DNA of 51,489 nt from an uncultured Blautia sp. (GCA_900543715.1 UQSX01000016.1:1-51489); one strand, 5' to 3'; positions 16,484 to 25,904 are shown, counted from the first letter of the stretch. The notes: generated by a model from the letters alone, not told the origin. Program-made: numbers and translations.

Positions 16484-19400
16484 GATAAAAGGAGTAGATG
16501 TATTTTTCTTTTACTTTTTTCCCTGTCATACGCTCCAGGGCTTCCTGATAATACAGAAGCTGTATCCTGTATTTTTCTGTCAGCTCCTGGAGATTTCCTG
16601 AGGGTATTCGGTCTGTCTTATAGTCTACCAGCACCAGGCCGTCTTCTTCCTCAAAGAAAGCGTCGATAATTCCCTGGACCAGGATTTCTTCTTCTGATTG
16701 ATACTCCCTGCTTACTGAAGAAGCAGGCACTCCTATGACAAAGGGCTGTTCTCTCTTTAAGAGCCCTTTTGCCGCTGCTGCTTTCATTCTCTGTCCCAGG
16801 CTGCTTCTGGCAAGATCATAGATATCCTTGGGCCATACGGAGCTTTGCACTGCCTGGGAAATCTTTCCCATACGGCAAAGTTCCTGTATCTGTCCTCTCA
16901 CCTCTTCCAGACTGCCAGTTTTCTCATAATCCAGCCGTTCCAGAACTGCATGATAGGCAGTTCCTCTTTCTGCACCCTTCAGCTCCTCCTGCTCCGTTCT
17001 CATAAATGCCGGAACATAACCCTCTTCTGGTTCTTCTTCACCAGAAACCGTTTCCTGATCTTTCCCGCTGTCCGGATAGAGATTCAGACTTTCCTCGTCC
17101 TCTTCTGTCTGAATCCTTTTTACCTCAGATACCGTCACCTTGGCCGGAATCCTGGCAAGGTCTTTATAAGGATACACATAGGAAAAACTTTCTTCCAGTT
17201 CTTTCTTCGTATCAGGGTCGTAGACTTTTCCAGTATCCCAGTTCAGGTATCCTTCCTTTTCTTCCAGCTCTCTGGTTCTGGCATCCAATTCTCCCATTAC
17301 CAGCTCCAGAGGCGACACCTTCCGGATCTTAAAATCTCCGGAGCCTTCATAAAGTGGGGTCAGGGGATATACTCCAAGATTCACTGACTGGTACAGCTCC
17401 TTCATGACTCTGTGTCTGGCCAGGGCCGACAAAATCCAGTCCAGATAACTTTTGCCCTTCATCCGCACCCCATAGGGCAGCCGGGTCTGTTCCCGCCGCT
17501 TCAGTATTTCCTGCTGGGAAAGCCTCTCTGCCAGCTTTGAAATCGTCCCTGTAAGAATCAGTTTTTCTTTTGCCCTTGTAAGGGCTACATAGAGGATCCG
17601 CAGCTCCTCTCCCAGACTTTCCAGAGTAATCTCCTGCTGAATGGCCCGCTGGAGAATGGTTCTGGTCCGGATTCGCAGTTTTTCATCTACACAAGGCGCA
17701 CCGATCCCCAGATCCGGATGGAGTACAATACTCTCTCTGGCATCCTGCATATTCATCTGTTTTCCCATACCTGCCACAAATACCACAGGGAATTCCAGGC
17801 CTTTGCTGCCGTGGATACTCATGATCTTCACCGTATCCTCTTTTTCTGAGAGAATGTTGGCTTCCCCAAAATCCACCTGATATTTTTTCAGATTTTCAAT
17901 ATACCGGACAAAGTTGAACAGCCCCCTGTAGCTGGTGCTCTCATAGTCCCTGGCTTTTTCCAGGAGCATGAGAAGGTTGGCCTTTCTCTGCTCTCCGGAA
18001 GGGAATGCCTGCTGCCAGAGAAGAAAGCCTGTCTGGTCAAAGAAATCCCAGATAAGCTGATGGATAGGAGTATAAGGCACTTCCCGGCGCAGTTTCCGAT
18101 AGGTTTTTAAAAAACCTATCACCTTATCCTGGAGGGGATTGGGAACCTTTTCTGTCTCCAGCAGCGCCTCATAAAGAGTAATCTTCTCTCCTGCGTTTCC
18201 CAGATTCCGGATCTGGGTCAGTTCTTCAAAGGTAAATCCCTGAGGCTGGTTTTTCAAAGCCCCTGCCAGAGGGATATCCTGAAAGGGATTGTCCAAAATC
18301 TGCAGGTAGTCCAGCACAGCCGCTACCTCAGGGGCAGAGAAATATCCTGTCTTTGTGGTAACACTGGCCGGAATATTGCAGGAATTCAGGATCTTTTTAA
18401 ATGTCTCTGACCAGCCGGTCATGGTTCTGAGAAGAATGGTGATATCCGAATATTTCACCGGTCTTAACTCTCCGGTTTCTTTGTCTGTCACCTGCCCTGT
18501 CTCTCTCAGTTCCCGGATACGCAAGGCAATCATCCTTGCCTCCAGCTCCCGGGCAGTTTCCGGACTGTCCTGTTCCTGCCATACCGGGTCGTCTTCCTCC
18601 AGAAGAAGGACTTCCGCTGCAGGCTCTGTTTCCTTTGGAAGCTCTGGAAACTGTCCCTGGGGATAAAGCGCCGCATCTTTATCGTACTCTACCCCGCCCA
18701 GGTCCTCTCCCATGATCTGGTAGAAAATATAATTCACACTGTCCAGCACTGTTCCCCGGCTGCGGAAATTTTTATGAAGGTCGATGCGGTAAGTCTTTCC
18801 TCCCGGGATCACCGGATAACTGTGGAATTTTTCCATAAACAGGTCCGGACGGGCCAGTCGGAACCGATAAATACTCTGCTTTACATCTCCTACCATAAAA
18901 ATGTTGTATTCCCCTTCTTCCACACGGGAAACAGAGGTAAGAATCTTCTCCTGGACCAGATTGCTGTCCTGATACTCGTCGATCATGATTTCCGCAAACT
19001 GGTCAGCCAGTTCCCTGGCTGCCCCAGTCCGCTCATCCTTTTCCGGGCTGTGATTTACCAGGATTTCCAGAGCATAATGTTCCAGGTCTGAAAAATCCAG
19101 GATATTTTTCTCCTGCTTTTTCTTTTTGTAAGCTTCCATAAAAGCCAGTGTCAGATCCACCAGCACTCCTACGGGCTGGGCCGCTGCCTGAAGGTGTTCC
19201 ACCATTTCCTCTGGGGATTCTTGGAAATACCTGGCCTTCAGATCATTTAATAGGTCTTTTGCCTGGCTGCGAAGGTTCTTGGTCAGCTCCTGTTTTTCCT
19301 CAGCCACCAGCTCCTTCTCCGCCTTTTTCCCCGGAGGAAGGCGCTTAAATTCCAGATGATCTGCAGCCTCTTTCCAGTCAAAAAACTTCTCCATAGAAAG

Positions 19401-20186
19401 AAGCTTCTCCACAGATTTTTTTTCTTCTTCCAGGAGGGGGATATAAAATCCAGGGCCGTCTCCCTCTTCTGCCACTTCCAATGCCTGAGTAAGAAGCTCC
19501 CCTGCTTCTTCTATCTGCTTGCTGATTTCTCTTTTTACTGCCTCCATCCAAGAAGAATTTTCCAGTTCCTCCTGACTCTTTACATCATAGGCTCTGCGGC
19601 ACTTCTCCAGCCATTCTTCCGGATAGGGATAACTCATGGAAAACTCATAGAGCTTCAGCACCAGGTCTTCAATATTCTCATCGGATTTTCCCTGAGAAAA
19701 GCCCTCTACAAAGGAAGCAAATTCTCTATAATCCTCTCTTCCATAGGCTTCTTCCAGGATTTTTCCTGCCACGTCTGCTTTCATCAGCCGCATCTCGCCT
19801 TCATCTCCCATACGGAAGGAAGGGTCCAGGTCAATCAGATGGAAATAATTCTTTACCACATAGGAACAAAAGCTGTCTATGGTAGTGAGCTGGGCATGAT
19901 GGACCAGAGTGCTCTGTCTTAAAAGGTGCTCGTTTTCGCTGTCCTCCTCCAGTCTCTGCTCAATAGCTCTGGCAATCCGCTCTTTCATCTCTCCTGCTGC
20001 CGCTCTTGTAAAAGTCACTACCAGCAGCCGGTCAATATCCACAGGCCGGTTCTTATCCAGGATCCGCTGAAGGATCCGCTCTACCAGCACCGCAGTCTTT
20101 CCGCTTCCTGCAGCGGCGCTGACCAGAATATTGCAGTCTCTGGTGTCAATGACCCGCTGCTGTTCTTCTGTCCATGAAACTGCCAT
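16461..20186 (-). CDS. addA: ATP-dependent helicase/nuclease subunit A
   Basis: The UvrD-like 3'-5' helicase and nuclease subunit of the AddAB complex, which processes double-strand DNA ends to 3' tails for RecA. Its 1241 residues match the family. Visible features are Walker A in VSAAAGSGKTAVLVERI (about 22-38), DEYQDSN (motif II), GDVKQSIYRFR (motif III), KIMSIHGSKGLEFPVVF (motif V), ILYVALTRAKEKL (motif VI) and the C-terminal RecB-type nuclease with GIIDAFF and VLVDYKTDRI. It begins 2 bases after addB, with its ribosome binding site in the addB end. Its last codons form one arm of the terminator hairpin. Confidence 0.97.
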   Translation of the reverse strand: MAVSWTEEQQRVIDTRDCNILVSAAAGSGKTAVLVERILQRILDKNRPVDIDRLLVVTFTRAAAGEMKERIARAIEQRLEEDSENEHLLRQSTLVHHAQLTTIDSFCSYVVKNYFHLIDLDPSFRMGDEGEMRLMKADVAGKILEEAYGREDYREFASFVEGFSQGKSDENIEDLVLKLYEFSMSYPYPEEWLEKCRRAYDVKSQEELENSSWMEAVKREISKQIEEAGELLTQALEVAEEGDGPGFYIPLLEEEKKSVEKLLSMEKFFDWKEAADHLEFKRLPPGKKAEKELVAEEKQELTKNLRSQAKDLLNDLKARYFQESPEEMVEHLQAAAQPVGVLVDLTLAFMEAYKKKKQEKNILDFSDLEHYALEILVNHSPEKDERTGAARELADQFAEIMIDEYQDSNLVQEKILTSVSRVEEGEYNIFMVGDVKQSIYRFRLARPDLFMEKFHSYPVIPGGKTYRIDLHKNFRSRGTVLDSVNYIFYQIMGEDLGGVEYDKDAALYPQGQFPELPKETEPAAEVLLLEEDDPVWQEQDSPETARELEARMIALRIRELRETGQVTDKETGELRPVKYSDITILLRTMTGWSETFKKILNSCNIPASVTTKTGYFSAPEVAAVLDYLQILDNPFQDIPLAGALKNQPQGFTFEELTQIRNLGNAGEKITLYEALLETEKVPNPLQDKVIGFLKTYRKLRREVPYTPIHQLIWDFFDQTGFLLWQQAFPSGEQRKANLLMLLEKARDYESTSYRGLFNFVRYIENLKKYQVDFGEANILSEKEDTVKIMSIHGSKGLEFPVVFVAGMGKQMNMQDARESIVLHPDLGIGAPCVDEKLRIRTRTILQRAIQQEITLESLGEELRILYVALTRAKEKLILTGTISKLAERLSQQEILKRREQTRLPYGVRMKGKSYLDWILSALARHRVMKELYQSVNLGVYPLTPLYEGSGDFKIRKVSPLELVMGELDARTRELEEKEGYLNWDTGKVYDPDTKKELEESFSYVYPYKDLARIPAKVTVSEVKRIQTEEDEESLNLYPDSGKDQETVSGEEEPEEGYVPAFMRTEQEELKGAERGTAYHAVLERLDYEKTGSLEEVRGQIQELCRMGKISQAVQSSVWPKDIYDLARSSLGQRMKAAAAKGLLKREQPFVIGVPASSVSREYQSEEEILVQGIIDAFFEEEDGLVLVDYKTDRIPSGNLQELTEKYRIQLLYYQEALERMTGKKVKEKYIYSFYLKKEVPV

Positions 20187-20188
20187 AT

Positions 20189-23100
20189 CTATTCCTCCTC
20201 CCTGTGGGTTGTATTTTTCAGTGCTGCTTTCATCTTTTCCCAGATTTCCTCTGGCTTACAGGTTCCAAGCCTCCGATAGGAATATCCTGGGATTTTCTCA
20301 TCAAAGCCGCAGACATTCCGGTAAGGACAGTAATCACAGGCACATTCCTTTTGATAGGCAAAAGGATTCACCTCCACCTTTCCCTGAAGGATTTCCTGAC
20401 CGATTTCTTTGGCTTTATAGTTTACATAATTCATAATTGTATAGAACTGTTCCTGGTCTGCCACCCTGGAGTTTCCGGCCAGAGTGCCTTTTGCCGTATA
20501 TTTTACCGGAACTGCCAGCGACTCTATACTTTTTCCTGCGGCCAGGTCTTTATCCAGCCGCTCCAGAATCTCCGGCTCCCGGGCTGCCAGACCGTCCATC
20601 TTCAGCTTCTTCAGGATTTCCCGGTCCGGATGCTCCGGGTCTTTTACATCTTCCCGGTTCAGCACCGGATCCTTGATATTATAGTAAAAAATTCCCGCGG
20701 GAATGATTTCTTCGTTTGGAAAGCGCCTCTGTTCCAGCTCCACTGCCGCACTTAAGTACAGGGCAAGCTGCAGCTGAAGGCCATAATACATTTTTACCGG
20801 ATCTAACTGGGTATTTCCAGATTTATAATCAATGACCTTCACATAGACTTTGCCATTTTCTCTGCACAGGTCGATCCGGTCAATCCTTCCTGTAAGATGG
20901 AGGATCTCCTCCGGAGAAAGCTCCAGATCCAGGCTGGAAATATTATCCCAGGGACCGAAAGCCCATTCTGTAAGGGCAGGAAAAAACCGTCCCTGGCGAA
21001 GCTGGAACTGAAGGGCCCACACCGTTCTCTTTACCATTCTTTTCGCACGTTTTACGGTATAGGCGTTTCTTGCAGAGGAAAGAAGCACCGTCTCTCCTGC
21101 CTGGGCTACTACCTGATCCACACAGGCCTCTGCCAGCCGGTCTCTCTCCCCATCTCCCAGCTGAGTCCAGGAAATCCCTTCTTCCCGAAGCTTTCTGGCA
21201 AAAAGGTCCAGACTATTGTGAAGAAGGGTTCCTAGATCTGCCATAGTAAACTGGTACCGGACGCGTTCCTTAAGAGCTAGGCCGTAGGTCAGAAAATGGG
21301 CGCAGGCGCACCGGGCAAACTGTTCCAGCCGGGTGGCGCTGTTTTCCAGCTCTCTGCCGTAAAGGATCTGAGCCGCCGCCTTTCCAATGGCGTCCTGTGG
21401 GTTGACATAATAGGCAGTTTCCACCAGCCGGTCTGCCCAGGTCTTCCATCTCTCCTCTTTCTGAAACCATGTATACAGTTCCTGAAAAACCGGGCTTTTC
21501 CCCTGTCTCCTTCCCAGTTCCCTGGCCACCTGCTCCAAAGCTCCCTGGATATTTTCTGTATACATAGGAACTTCCTGGGTCTGCCTTGCCTGGGGGAACA
21601 GCTTTTCTGTCTGGCTGACCAGATAGGAAGGAGAAATCACATCTCCATTGCCGTTTAACCGGCTGTAAGTAAGGTATACTCTTTCGCTGGGCTTTGTAAG
21701 ATTCAGATAGAGATAAAACTTCTGGGTATAAAGCTCCTCTCTGGCTGTGGGCGCCAGAGCCAGTCCCAGTCTTTCAAGAGGTCCTTCCAGTTCCTCCCTG
21801 TTTAAATCCGAGAGAATCTTGCTCCCAGACTTTTCTTTGGGGATTTTCCCCTCATTGACTCCCACAAAAAAAAGAATCTTAATATCCTTCAGCCTGGTTC
21901 TCTCCATATCTCCTACCAGAACCTGATCTGCGGCAGGAGGGATCACGCCCACCTTTGCTTCAGAAAGCCCTGCCTCTAGGATCTCCTTAAAGGCCCCTGG
22001 CCGTACCTGCTCATCTCCCAGCACTTCCACCAGCTTATCCAGAAGGCCCATGACGATCTGGTAGATCTGACTGTATTCTTTGGCCATGGCCATTTCCCCT
22101 GCAGCGGTAAATCCTTCTTCATAAAGCTTCAGCTTTTTCTCGATCTGATTCCTGCAGATAAATTCATAAAGAGCCTGGCAGCAGGTCCTGATGGTACCCT
22201 GAGGACTCTTCAGCCCTTCCGCAAAAGGCCGCCACATATCCACAAGATGCTGTCTTACCGGGTTCAGTTTTACACATTCTTCCGGATCTTCTCCACGATA
22301 AGAGCGCACCCACTCCTGGTCCCACCGGTCAAGTCCCCGGATTCCCATAGCGATGACATAATTCTCCAGCCGGTCTGTTTCTTCTTCGGTTATATCTGTG
22401 AGACCACAGCGTAAGAACCGAAATACACTTTCATAGGTAAAATTTTCCACCACCATATCCACGGCGCTGCGGATATATTCAATAAAGGGATTCATGAAAA
22501 GAGAATGTTTCTCATCTACAAAACAAGGAATCCCATATTTTTCAAAAGCTCTTCTGGCTGCCGGGGAATAAACCTCCATATCTCCTGTAACCAGGGCAAA
22601 ATCCCCGAAACGATAGCCTTCCTTCCGGACCATATGACGGATCCGGCAGGCGGTTTCCTCCATTTCTTCCTGGGGGTTCAGAGCTTCCCGGATAAAAACT
22701 GCTTTTTCTTTGCCTGCATAAGGCCGGTAATTTTTTCGGAAAATATTTCTTTCCAGATAGTCCAGGGCTTCATTATTCCGGAATCTCCCCTGATACTTCT
22801 CACCTTTTTGGGGAATCCAGATTTCACTCCAGGAAGTCCCCATCTCCTCCGCAAGTTTACATAATCTATTCACCGTCTGCCGGGTAAGGTAAAAAAGTCC
22901 ATAAGGGCTTCCCAGACGATAGGGATCCTCTCCTCTTCCCATAGTGAGGGGGATATATACCTGCCTGCAAAGCTTCAGCAGCTTTTCCATTACCTGAATC
23001 TGGATAGGAGTAAATCCAGTATAGCCATCCAGGACCACTGTGCTGTCCTTCAGTTTTTCTGACTGGTCCGCCCGCTGGGCCAGAACATCCAGGACTTCTT

Positions 23101-23632
23101 CCTGGGTAATAAACTTTCCTTCCAGATAATCAAAAAAGCCTTTGTACAAAGTCTGAATATCTTTCAGCTTGTAAAAAAGCTCTGGTTTATCCTCCACATC
23201 CTCCAGAAGTTTATCCAGGTCCTCTACCTGTATCTCATACTGCCGCAGTTCTGAAACCATAGATTTTAACTGGGAGACATAACCCTGTTTATTCATCTTA
23301 GAGCCCAGTATCTTCAGCTCCTTCTTTTTCTCCTGGGCTACCTTCCGAAGGACCATACTCTTTCCGGTTTCTTCCAAAAGCTCCTGTGAAAGAGCTCCTG
23401 TCTCCTCCAGAACCCGGAAGGCCAGACGCTCAAAGCTCAGAACGTCAATATTCATGATTCCCTTCCTGGGATGGAGCATGACCAGTTCCTTCTGGGTCTG
23501 CATGGTAAACTGCTCCGGCACCAGTATCAGATACTGTCTTTTGGGGTTTTCCAAAGATTCCTCTATGATTCTGTTGTAAATATAATGGGATTTTCCCGAA
23601 CCAGAGGGTCCGAAAATAAACTGTAACGCCAT
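20189..23632 (-). CDS. addB: ATP-dependent helicase/deoxyribonuclease subunit B
   Basis: Second subunit of AddAB: an inactivated helicase-like chain that recognises Chi and cuts the 5' strand. Its 1147 residues are normal. The N-terminus carries the Walker-A-like GPSGSGKSHYIYNRI (8-22). The C-terminal nuclease shows GRIDRIDL and VKVIDYKSGNT. A CACDYCPYRNVC cluster near the C-terminus, with an upstream cysteine pair around FARCACAHFLTYG, supplies the cysteines of the iron-sulfur cluster. It is co-transcribed with addA. No promoter is obvious in the 68-base gap to the HAD gene, so read-through or a weak promoter is possible. Confidence 0.96.
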   Translation of the reverse strand: MALQFIFGPSGSGKSHYIYNRIIEESLENPKRQYLILVPEQFTMQTQKELVMLHPRKGIMNIDVLSFERLAFRVLEETGALSQELLEETGKSMVLRKVAQEKKKELKILGSKMNKQGYVSQLKSMVSELRQYEIQVEDLDKLLEDVEDKPELFYKLKDIQTLYKGFFDYLEGKFITQEEVLDVLAQRADQSEKLKDSTVVLDGYTGFTPIQIQVMEKLLKLCRQVYIPLTMGRGEDPYRLGSPYGLFYLTRQTVNRLCKLAEEMGTSWSEIWIPQKGEKYQGRFRNNEALDYLERNIFRKNYRPYAGKEKAVFIREALNPQEEMEETACRIRHMVRKEGYRFGDFALVTGDMEVYSPAARRAFEKYGIPCFVDEKHSLFMNPFIEYIRSAVDMVVENFTYESVFRFLRCGLTDITEEETDRLENYVIAMGIRGLDRWDQEWVRSYRGEDPEECVKLNPVRQHLVDMWRPFAEGLKSPQGTIRTCCQALYEFICRNQIEKKLKLYEEGFTAAGEMAMAKEYSQIYQIVMGLLDKLVEVLGDEQVRPGAFKEILEAGLSEAKVGVIPPAADQVLVGDMERTRLKDIKILFFVGVNEGKIPKEKSGSKILSDLNREELEGPLERLGLALAPTAREELYTQKFYLYLNLTKPSERVYLTYSRLNGNGDVISPSYLVSQTEKLFPQARQTQEVPMYTENIQGALEQVARELGRRQGKSPVFQELYTWFQKEERWKTWADRLVETAYYVNPQDAIGKAAAQILYGRELENSATRLEQFARCACAHFLTYGLALKERVRYQFTMADLGTLLHNSLDLFARKLREEGISWTQLGDGERDRLAEACVDQVVAQAGETVLLSSARNAYTVKRAKRMVKRTVWALQFQLRQGRFFPALTEWAFGPWDNISSLDLELSPEEILHLTGRIDRIDLCRENGKVYVKVIDYKSGNTQLDPVKMYYGLQLQLALYLSAAVELEQRRFPNEEIIPAGIFYYNIKDPVLNREDVKDPEHPDREILKKLKMDGLAAREPEILERLDKDLAAGKSIESLAVPVKYTAKGTLAGNSRVADQEQFYTIMNYVNYKAKEIGQEILQGKVEVNPFAYQKECACDYCPYRNVCGFDEKIPGYSYRRLGTCKPEEIWEKMKAALKNTTHREEE

Positions 23633-23700
23633 TCTGTTCTTCCCTTCTGTCCAAAAGCAGCCTCGTAAATAGACTGTTAAGAATATTTATTCATGGGCTG

Positions 23701-24510
23701 CTACTGAAAAAATTTTTCAATAACTTCTGCCACACCGTCATGGTCATTGTCATTTACCGTAATATAGTCCGCCACATCCTTCACTTTCTCCTGGGCGTTG
23801 GCCATAGCTACTCCCAGCCCTGCAAACTGGATCATGGACACGTCGTTGAACCCATCTCCGCAGCATACCATCTCCTCCCTGGAAATTCCCAGGATCTCCA
23901 GAAGGTGACGGAGGGAATATGCCTTGTCCACATTCTTGGGAGTAATCTCCAGGAAATAAGGCTCCGAGCGGAATACCTGAGCTTCATGCTGATACTTTCT
24001 GGCCATCATAGGCTCTAAAGCTTCCAAGTCCTGGGGTTCTCCGGTAAGCAGACACTTATTGACAGGGAAATCGATAAAAGTGCCAAAGTTCTTCCGGTAT
24101 TCAATAGGAATCTGGTTGATCCTGGATTCAATGGCCATGTACTGATCCGGCTCCGTTCCAGAGTAGATCACATCTCCACGGTAGGTAATGATCCCGATTT
24201 GATTCTCCATCGCATCTCTCCACAGCCTGGCCGGAAGGCTTAAAGGCAGAGTCCTCTCAAACACACACTCCTTTGTTTTAAAGTTCAGGATCCTTGCCCC
24301 GTTAAAAGGCAGGATATAACTTCCATAAGTCTGAAAACCCAGAGCCTCTGCCACATAGGAGACTCCCTGAGGGGGCCTGCCGGAAGCGATTGCCACAGGC
24401 ACCCCCTGCTCCTGAAGGCGGATTACCGCCTTCCTTGTCTTCTCACTTACCTGTTTCTGTGAATTGGTCACAGTACCATCTATATCTAAAACCAGTAATT
24501 TATATTTCAT
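23701..24510 (-). CDS. Cof-type HAD family hydrolase
   Basis: A 269-residue haloacid-dehalogenase-superfamily phosphatase of the Cof/YbiV type, probably acting on sugar phosphates or similar metabolites in the cytoplasm. Motif I is LLVLDIDGTVTNS directly after the start, motif II is in VPVAIASGRPPQG, and motif IV is MVCCGDGFNDVSM, followed by GVAMANAQEKVKDVADYIT near the C-terminus. I place the start at 24510 (MKYKLL), preceded by AGAGGAAG; an extra 49 in-frame codons upstream look like leader sequence. A promoter at 24649-24677 fits this start. Substrate unknown. Confidence 0.92.
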   Translation of the reverse strand: MKYKLLVLDIDGTVTNSQKQVSEKTRKAVIRLQEQGVPVAIASGRPPQGVSYVAEALGFQTYGSYILPFNGARILNFKTKECVFERTLPLSLPARLWRDAMENQIGIITYRGDVIYSGTEPDQYMAIESRINQIPIEYRKNFGTFIDFPVNKCLLTGEPQDLEALEPMMARKYQHEAQVFRSEPYFLEITPKNVDKAYSLRHLLEILGISREEMVCCGDGFNDVSMIQFAGLGVAMANAQEKVKDVADYITVNDNDHDGVAEVIEKFFQ

Positions 24511-24648
24511 AATCTTCCTCTTTTTCTGTCGAGCTCCCGTCTTCATGATCTCGTCTTCTACCTGTCCCAGGGGTTTTGATGATTCCTGACAGTTTGTTTC
24601 CTTCAAAAGGCCTCCTTTCGGGCCTGCAGAAACTGTATCTGTAAAATC

Positions 24649-24677
24649 ATTATACACAAAAGAAATGGTCCTGCCCA
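24649..24677 (-). promoter_or_regulatory. Promoter of the HAD hydrolase gene
   Basis: Minus strand TGGGCA (24672-24677) and TATAAT (24649-24654) separated by 17 bp. The transcript would have about 130 untranslated bases, including a short AGGCC/GGCCT hairpin near 24612-24630. Confidence 0.6.
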
Positions 24678-24782
24678 GATTAATCTTTGCTTTCCTGATT
24701 GTTTTATTATTTGAGAAATACTTCCGTCATATTTTCCCCATTTCTATAATATGCTATAAAAAGAAATGCAGGAGGTGCAGCC

Positions 24783-25220
24783 ATGAGCTCAAAAACAAAA
24801 ATTGTGGTACTACATATGAAAGAAGTTATCTATACCGGTATTTTCGTGGTCTTTGCCATTGTACTGGCTGTTCTGCTCTTTATGATGTTCGGAAAAAACA
24901 AAGAGGCGGATCCGGCCAGCGCAGATGCAGTTTATCATGCCGGTGTATACACAAGTCCCATAACCTTAAACGACAATACCTTTGACGTAGAGGTCACTGT
25001 GGACGAAGACCACATTAATTCCATCTCTCTGAAAAACCTCAGCGAGACCACCACCGCCATGTATCCTCTGATGGAGCCAGCCCTGGATGCCCTCTCCACT
25101 CAGATCTGCCAGTCCCAGTCTACGGAAAACATCACCTACTCAGAAGAAAACAAATATACCTCTATGCTGCTTCTGGATGCTATCAACAAGGCGCTGGATA
25201 AGGCAAGGATCACAGAATAG
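24783..25220 (+). CDS. FMN_bind-like membrane-anchored protein
   Basis: A 145-residue protein with one N-terminal membrane segment (about 13-36) and an extracytoplasmic domain. The domain resembles the FMN-binding fold of RnfG/NqrC-type proteins: an opening strand ITLNDNTFDVEVTVD, an INSISLKNLSETTTAMYP segment, and a C-terminal NKYTSMLLLDAINKALDKA that matches the usual SGATYTS...AINKAL region. The classical SGAT residues are replaced by EENK while the YTS is kept, so covalent flavin attachment is uncertain. The gene stands alone, with AGGAGGTG before its start and a terminator after it. It is likely an exported, possibly degenerate flavin-domain protein. Confidence 0.65.
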   Translation: MSSKTKIVVLHMKEVIYTGIFVVFAIVLAVLLFMMFGKNKEADPASADAVYHAGVYTSPITLNDNTFDVEVTVDEDHINSISLKNLSETTTAMYPLMEPALDALSTQICQSQSTENITYSEENKYTSMLLLDAINKALDKARITE

Positions 25221-25247
25221 AAAGGGAGCTTTCACAGCTCCTTTTCT
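25221..25247 (+). terminator. Terminator after the FMN_bind-like gene
   Basis: AAAGGGAGCT pairs with AGCTCCTTTT (one bulge) immediately after the stop codon, followed by a T/C-rich tract. Confidence 0.65.
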
Positions 25248-25325
25248 GCTTCTCTCTTCATTTCTCTCCCATTTTCTCCCATACTCCCCAGTGTACAGTC
25301 TCACTTATATTTTCCGTTAGAACCA

Positions 25326-25340
25326 GCCTGAATTTCAGGC
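25326..25340. promoter_or_regulatory. 15-bp palindrome upstream of the attenuator promoter
   Basis: GCCTGAA-T-TTCAGGC is a perfect palindrome whose end lies 8 bases upstream of the -35 box at 25349. Its position fits an activator or regulator binding site. Which protein binds it is not known; the downstream HTH-type protein is one candidate. Confidence 0.45.
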
Positions 25341-25348
25341 AATATTTC

Positions 25349-25377
25349 TTGAGTCCTTAATTTCTGAATGCTATACT
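25349..25377 (+). promoter_or_regulatory. Promoter of the leader peptide / CD3324-like transcript
   Basis: TTGAGT (25349-25354) and TATACT (25372-25377) with a 17-bp spacer and a TGC extended -10. The start would be near 25384, followed by a 5' hairpin ACAGAG/CTCTGT. Confidence 0.75.
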
Positions 25378-25443
25378 GTTTTTATACAGAGGCACTGCCC
25401 TCTCTGTCAAAAGTATTTACCCAGCATCAAGGTGGTGAGATTT

Positions 25444-25503
25444 ATGTGCGGAAATAAGAAAAAAAAGAACCAGGTTTATCTCCACGCAAAGCCAGTATTC
25501 TAA
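25444..25503 (+). CDS. 19-aa candidate leader peptide
   Basis: An ATG preceded by AAGGTGGTGA at 25429-25438 opens a 20-codon frame encoding MCGNKKKKNQVYLHAKPVF. Its last codons form the 5' arm of the outer hairpin that follows. That arrangement matches a regulatory leader peptide, whose translation state would alter RNA folding, rather than a protein acting on its own. The Lys-rich centre is unusual. Coding is inferred from the ribosome binding site and position only. Confidence 0.5.
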   Translation: MCGNKKKKNQVYLHAKPVF

Positions 25504-25583
25504 GCGGCCTTTGGGTGGAGTAACCAGAGAAGCCGCTTATGTAAAATTGCTGGCTTTGCTCCTTGGCATGATCAAGAAGGAGG
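25486..25583 (+). promoter_or_regulatory. Nested hairpins and sequestered ribosome binding site (candidate translational attenuator)
   Basis: GCAAAGCCAG (25486-25495) pairs with CTGGCTTTGC (25550-25559), enclosing AAGCGGC/GCCGCTT (25502-25508 with 25532-25538) and a small GGT/ACC stem. Directly after, CTCCTT (25559-25564) can pair with AAGGAG (25577-25582), the ribosome binding site of the next gene. The outer 5' arm overlaps the leader-peptide codons. Confidence 0.55.
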
Positions 25584-25590
25584 CCTGCAT

Positions 25591-25854
25591 TTGAAATATA
25601 TAAACGCAAAGACAATTCTTCCCGAAGCATTGATCGAAGAACTGCAGAACTACGTTCAGGCCGGCTATATCTATGTACCGGCAAAAGAAGAGCAGCGAAA
25701 ATCCTGGGGAGAATTATCTGGTTATCGAAAAGAGCTGGAAAAGCGCAATAGAAAGATTCGCGCCGAATATGACCAGGGCATTTCCCCAGAGGATCTAGCC
25801 TGCCGCTATTGCCTTTCCATATCTGCTATACGAAAAATTATTTATCAAAAATAA
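25591..25854 (+). CDS. CD3324-like small HTH protein (TTG start)
   Basis: An 87-residue protein starting at TTG 25591, with AAGGAGG 7 bases upstream. It reads KYINAKTILPEALIEELQNYVQAGYIYVP, then a basic helical middle, then a C-terminal helix-turn-helix-like segment with LACRYCLSISAIRKIIYQK. This pattern matches the clostridial CD3324-type family, related to the C-terminal DNA-binding part of Mor-like activators. It is probably a DNA-binding regulator. Its ribosome binding site can be masked by an upstream hairpin, and a leader peptide precedes it, so translation is probably controlled. A strong terminator follows. Confidence 0.7.
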   Translation: MKYINAKTILPEALIEELQNYVQAGYIYVPAKEEQRKSWGELSGYRKELEKRNRKIRAEYDQGISPEDLACRYCLSISAIRKIIYQK

Positions 25855-25855
25855 T

Positions 25856-25904
25856 AAAGGGACTGCCGTATCAAAGAAATCCAGAGATGCGGCGGTCCTT
25901 TTCT
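25856..25904 (+). terminator. Terminator after the CD3324-like gene
   Basis: AAAGGGACTGCCG (25856-25868) pairs with CGGCGGTCCTTTT (25890-25902), including a G-U pair, and ends in a T run. Confidence 0.8.

Noticed and set aside
25484..25560. String CACGCAAAGCCA, as in the c-di-GMP-I (GEMM) riboswitch core
   Set aside because: The GNRA-capped first stem and the 3' receptor part of the GEMM consensus are missing, and the bases are fully used in a simple nested hairpin. Coincidental match.
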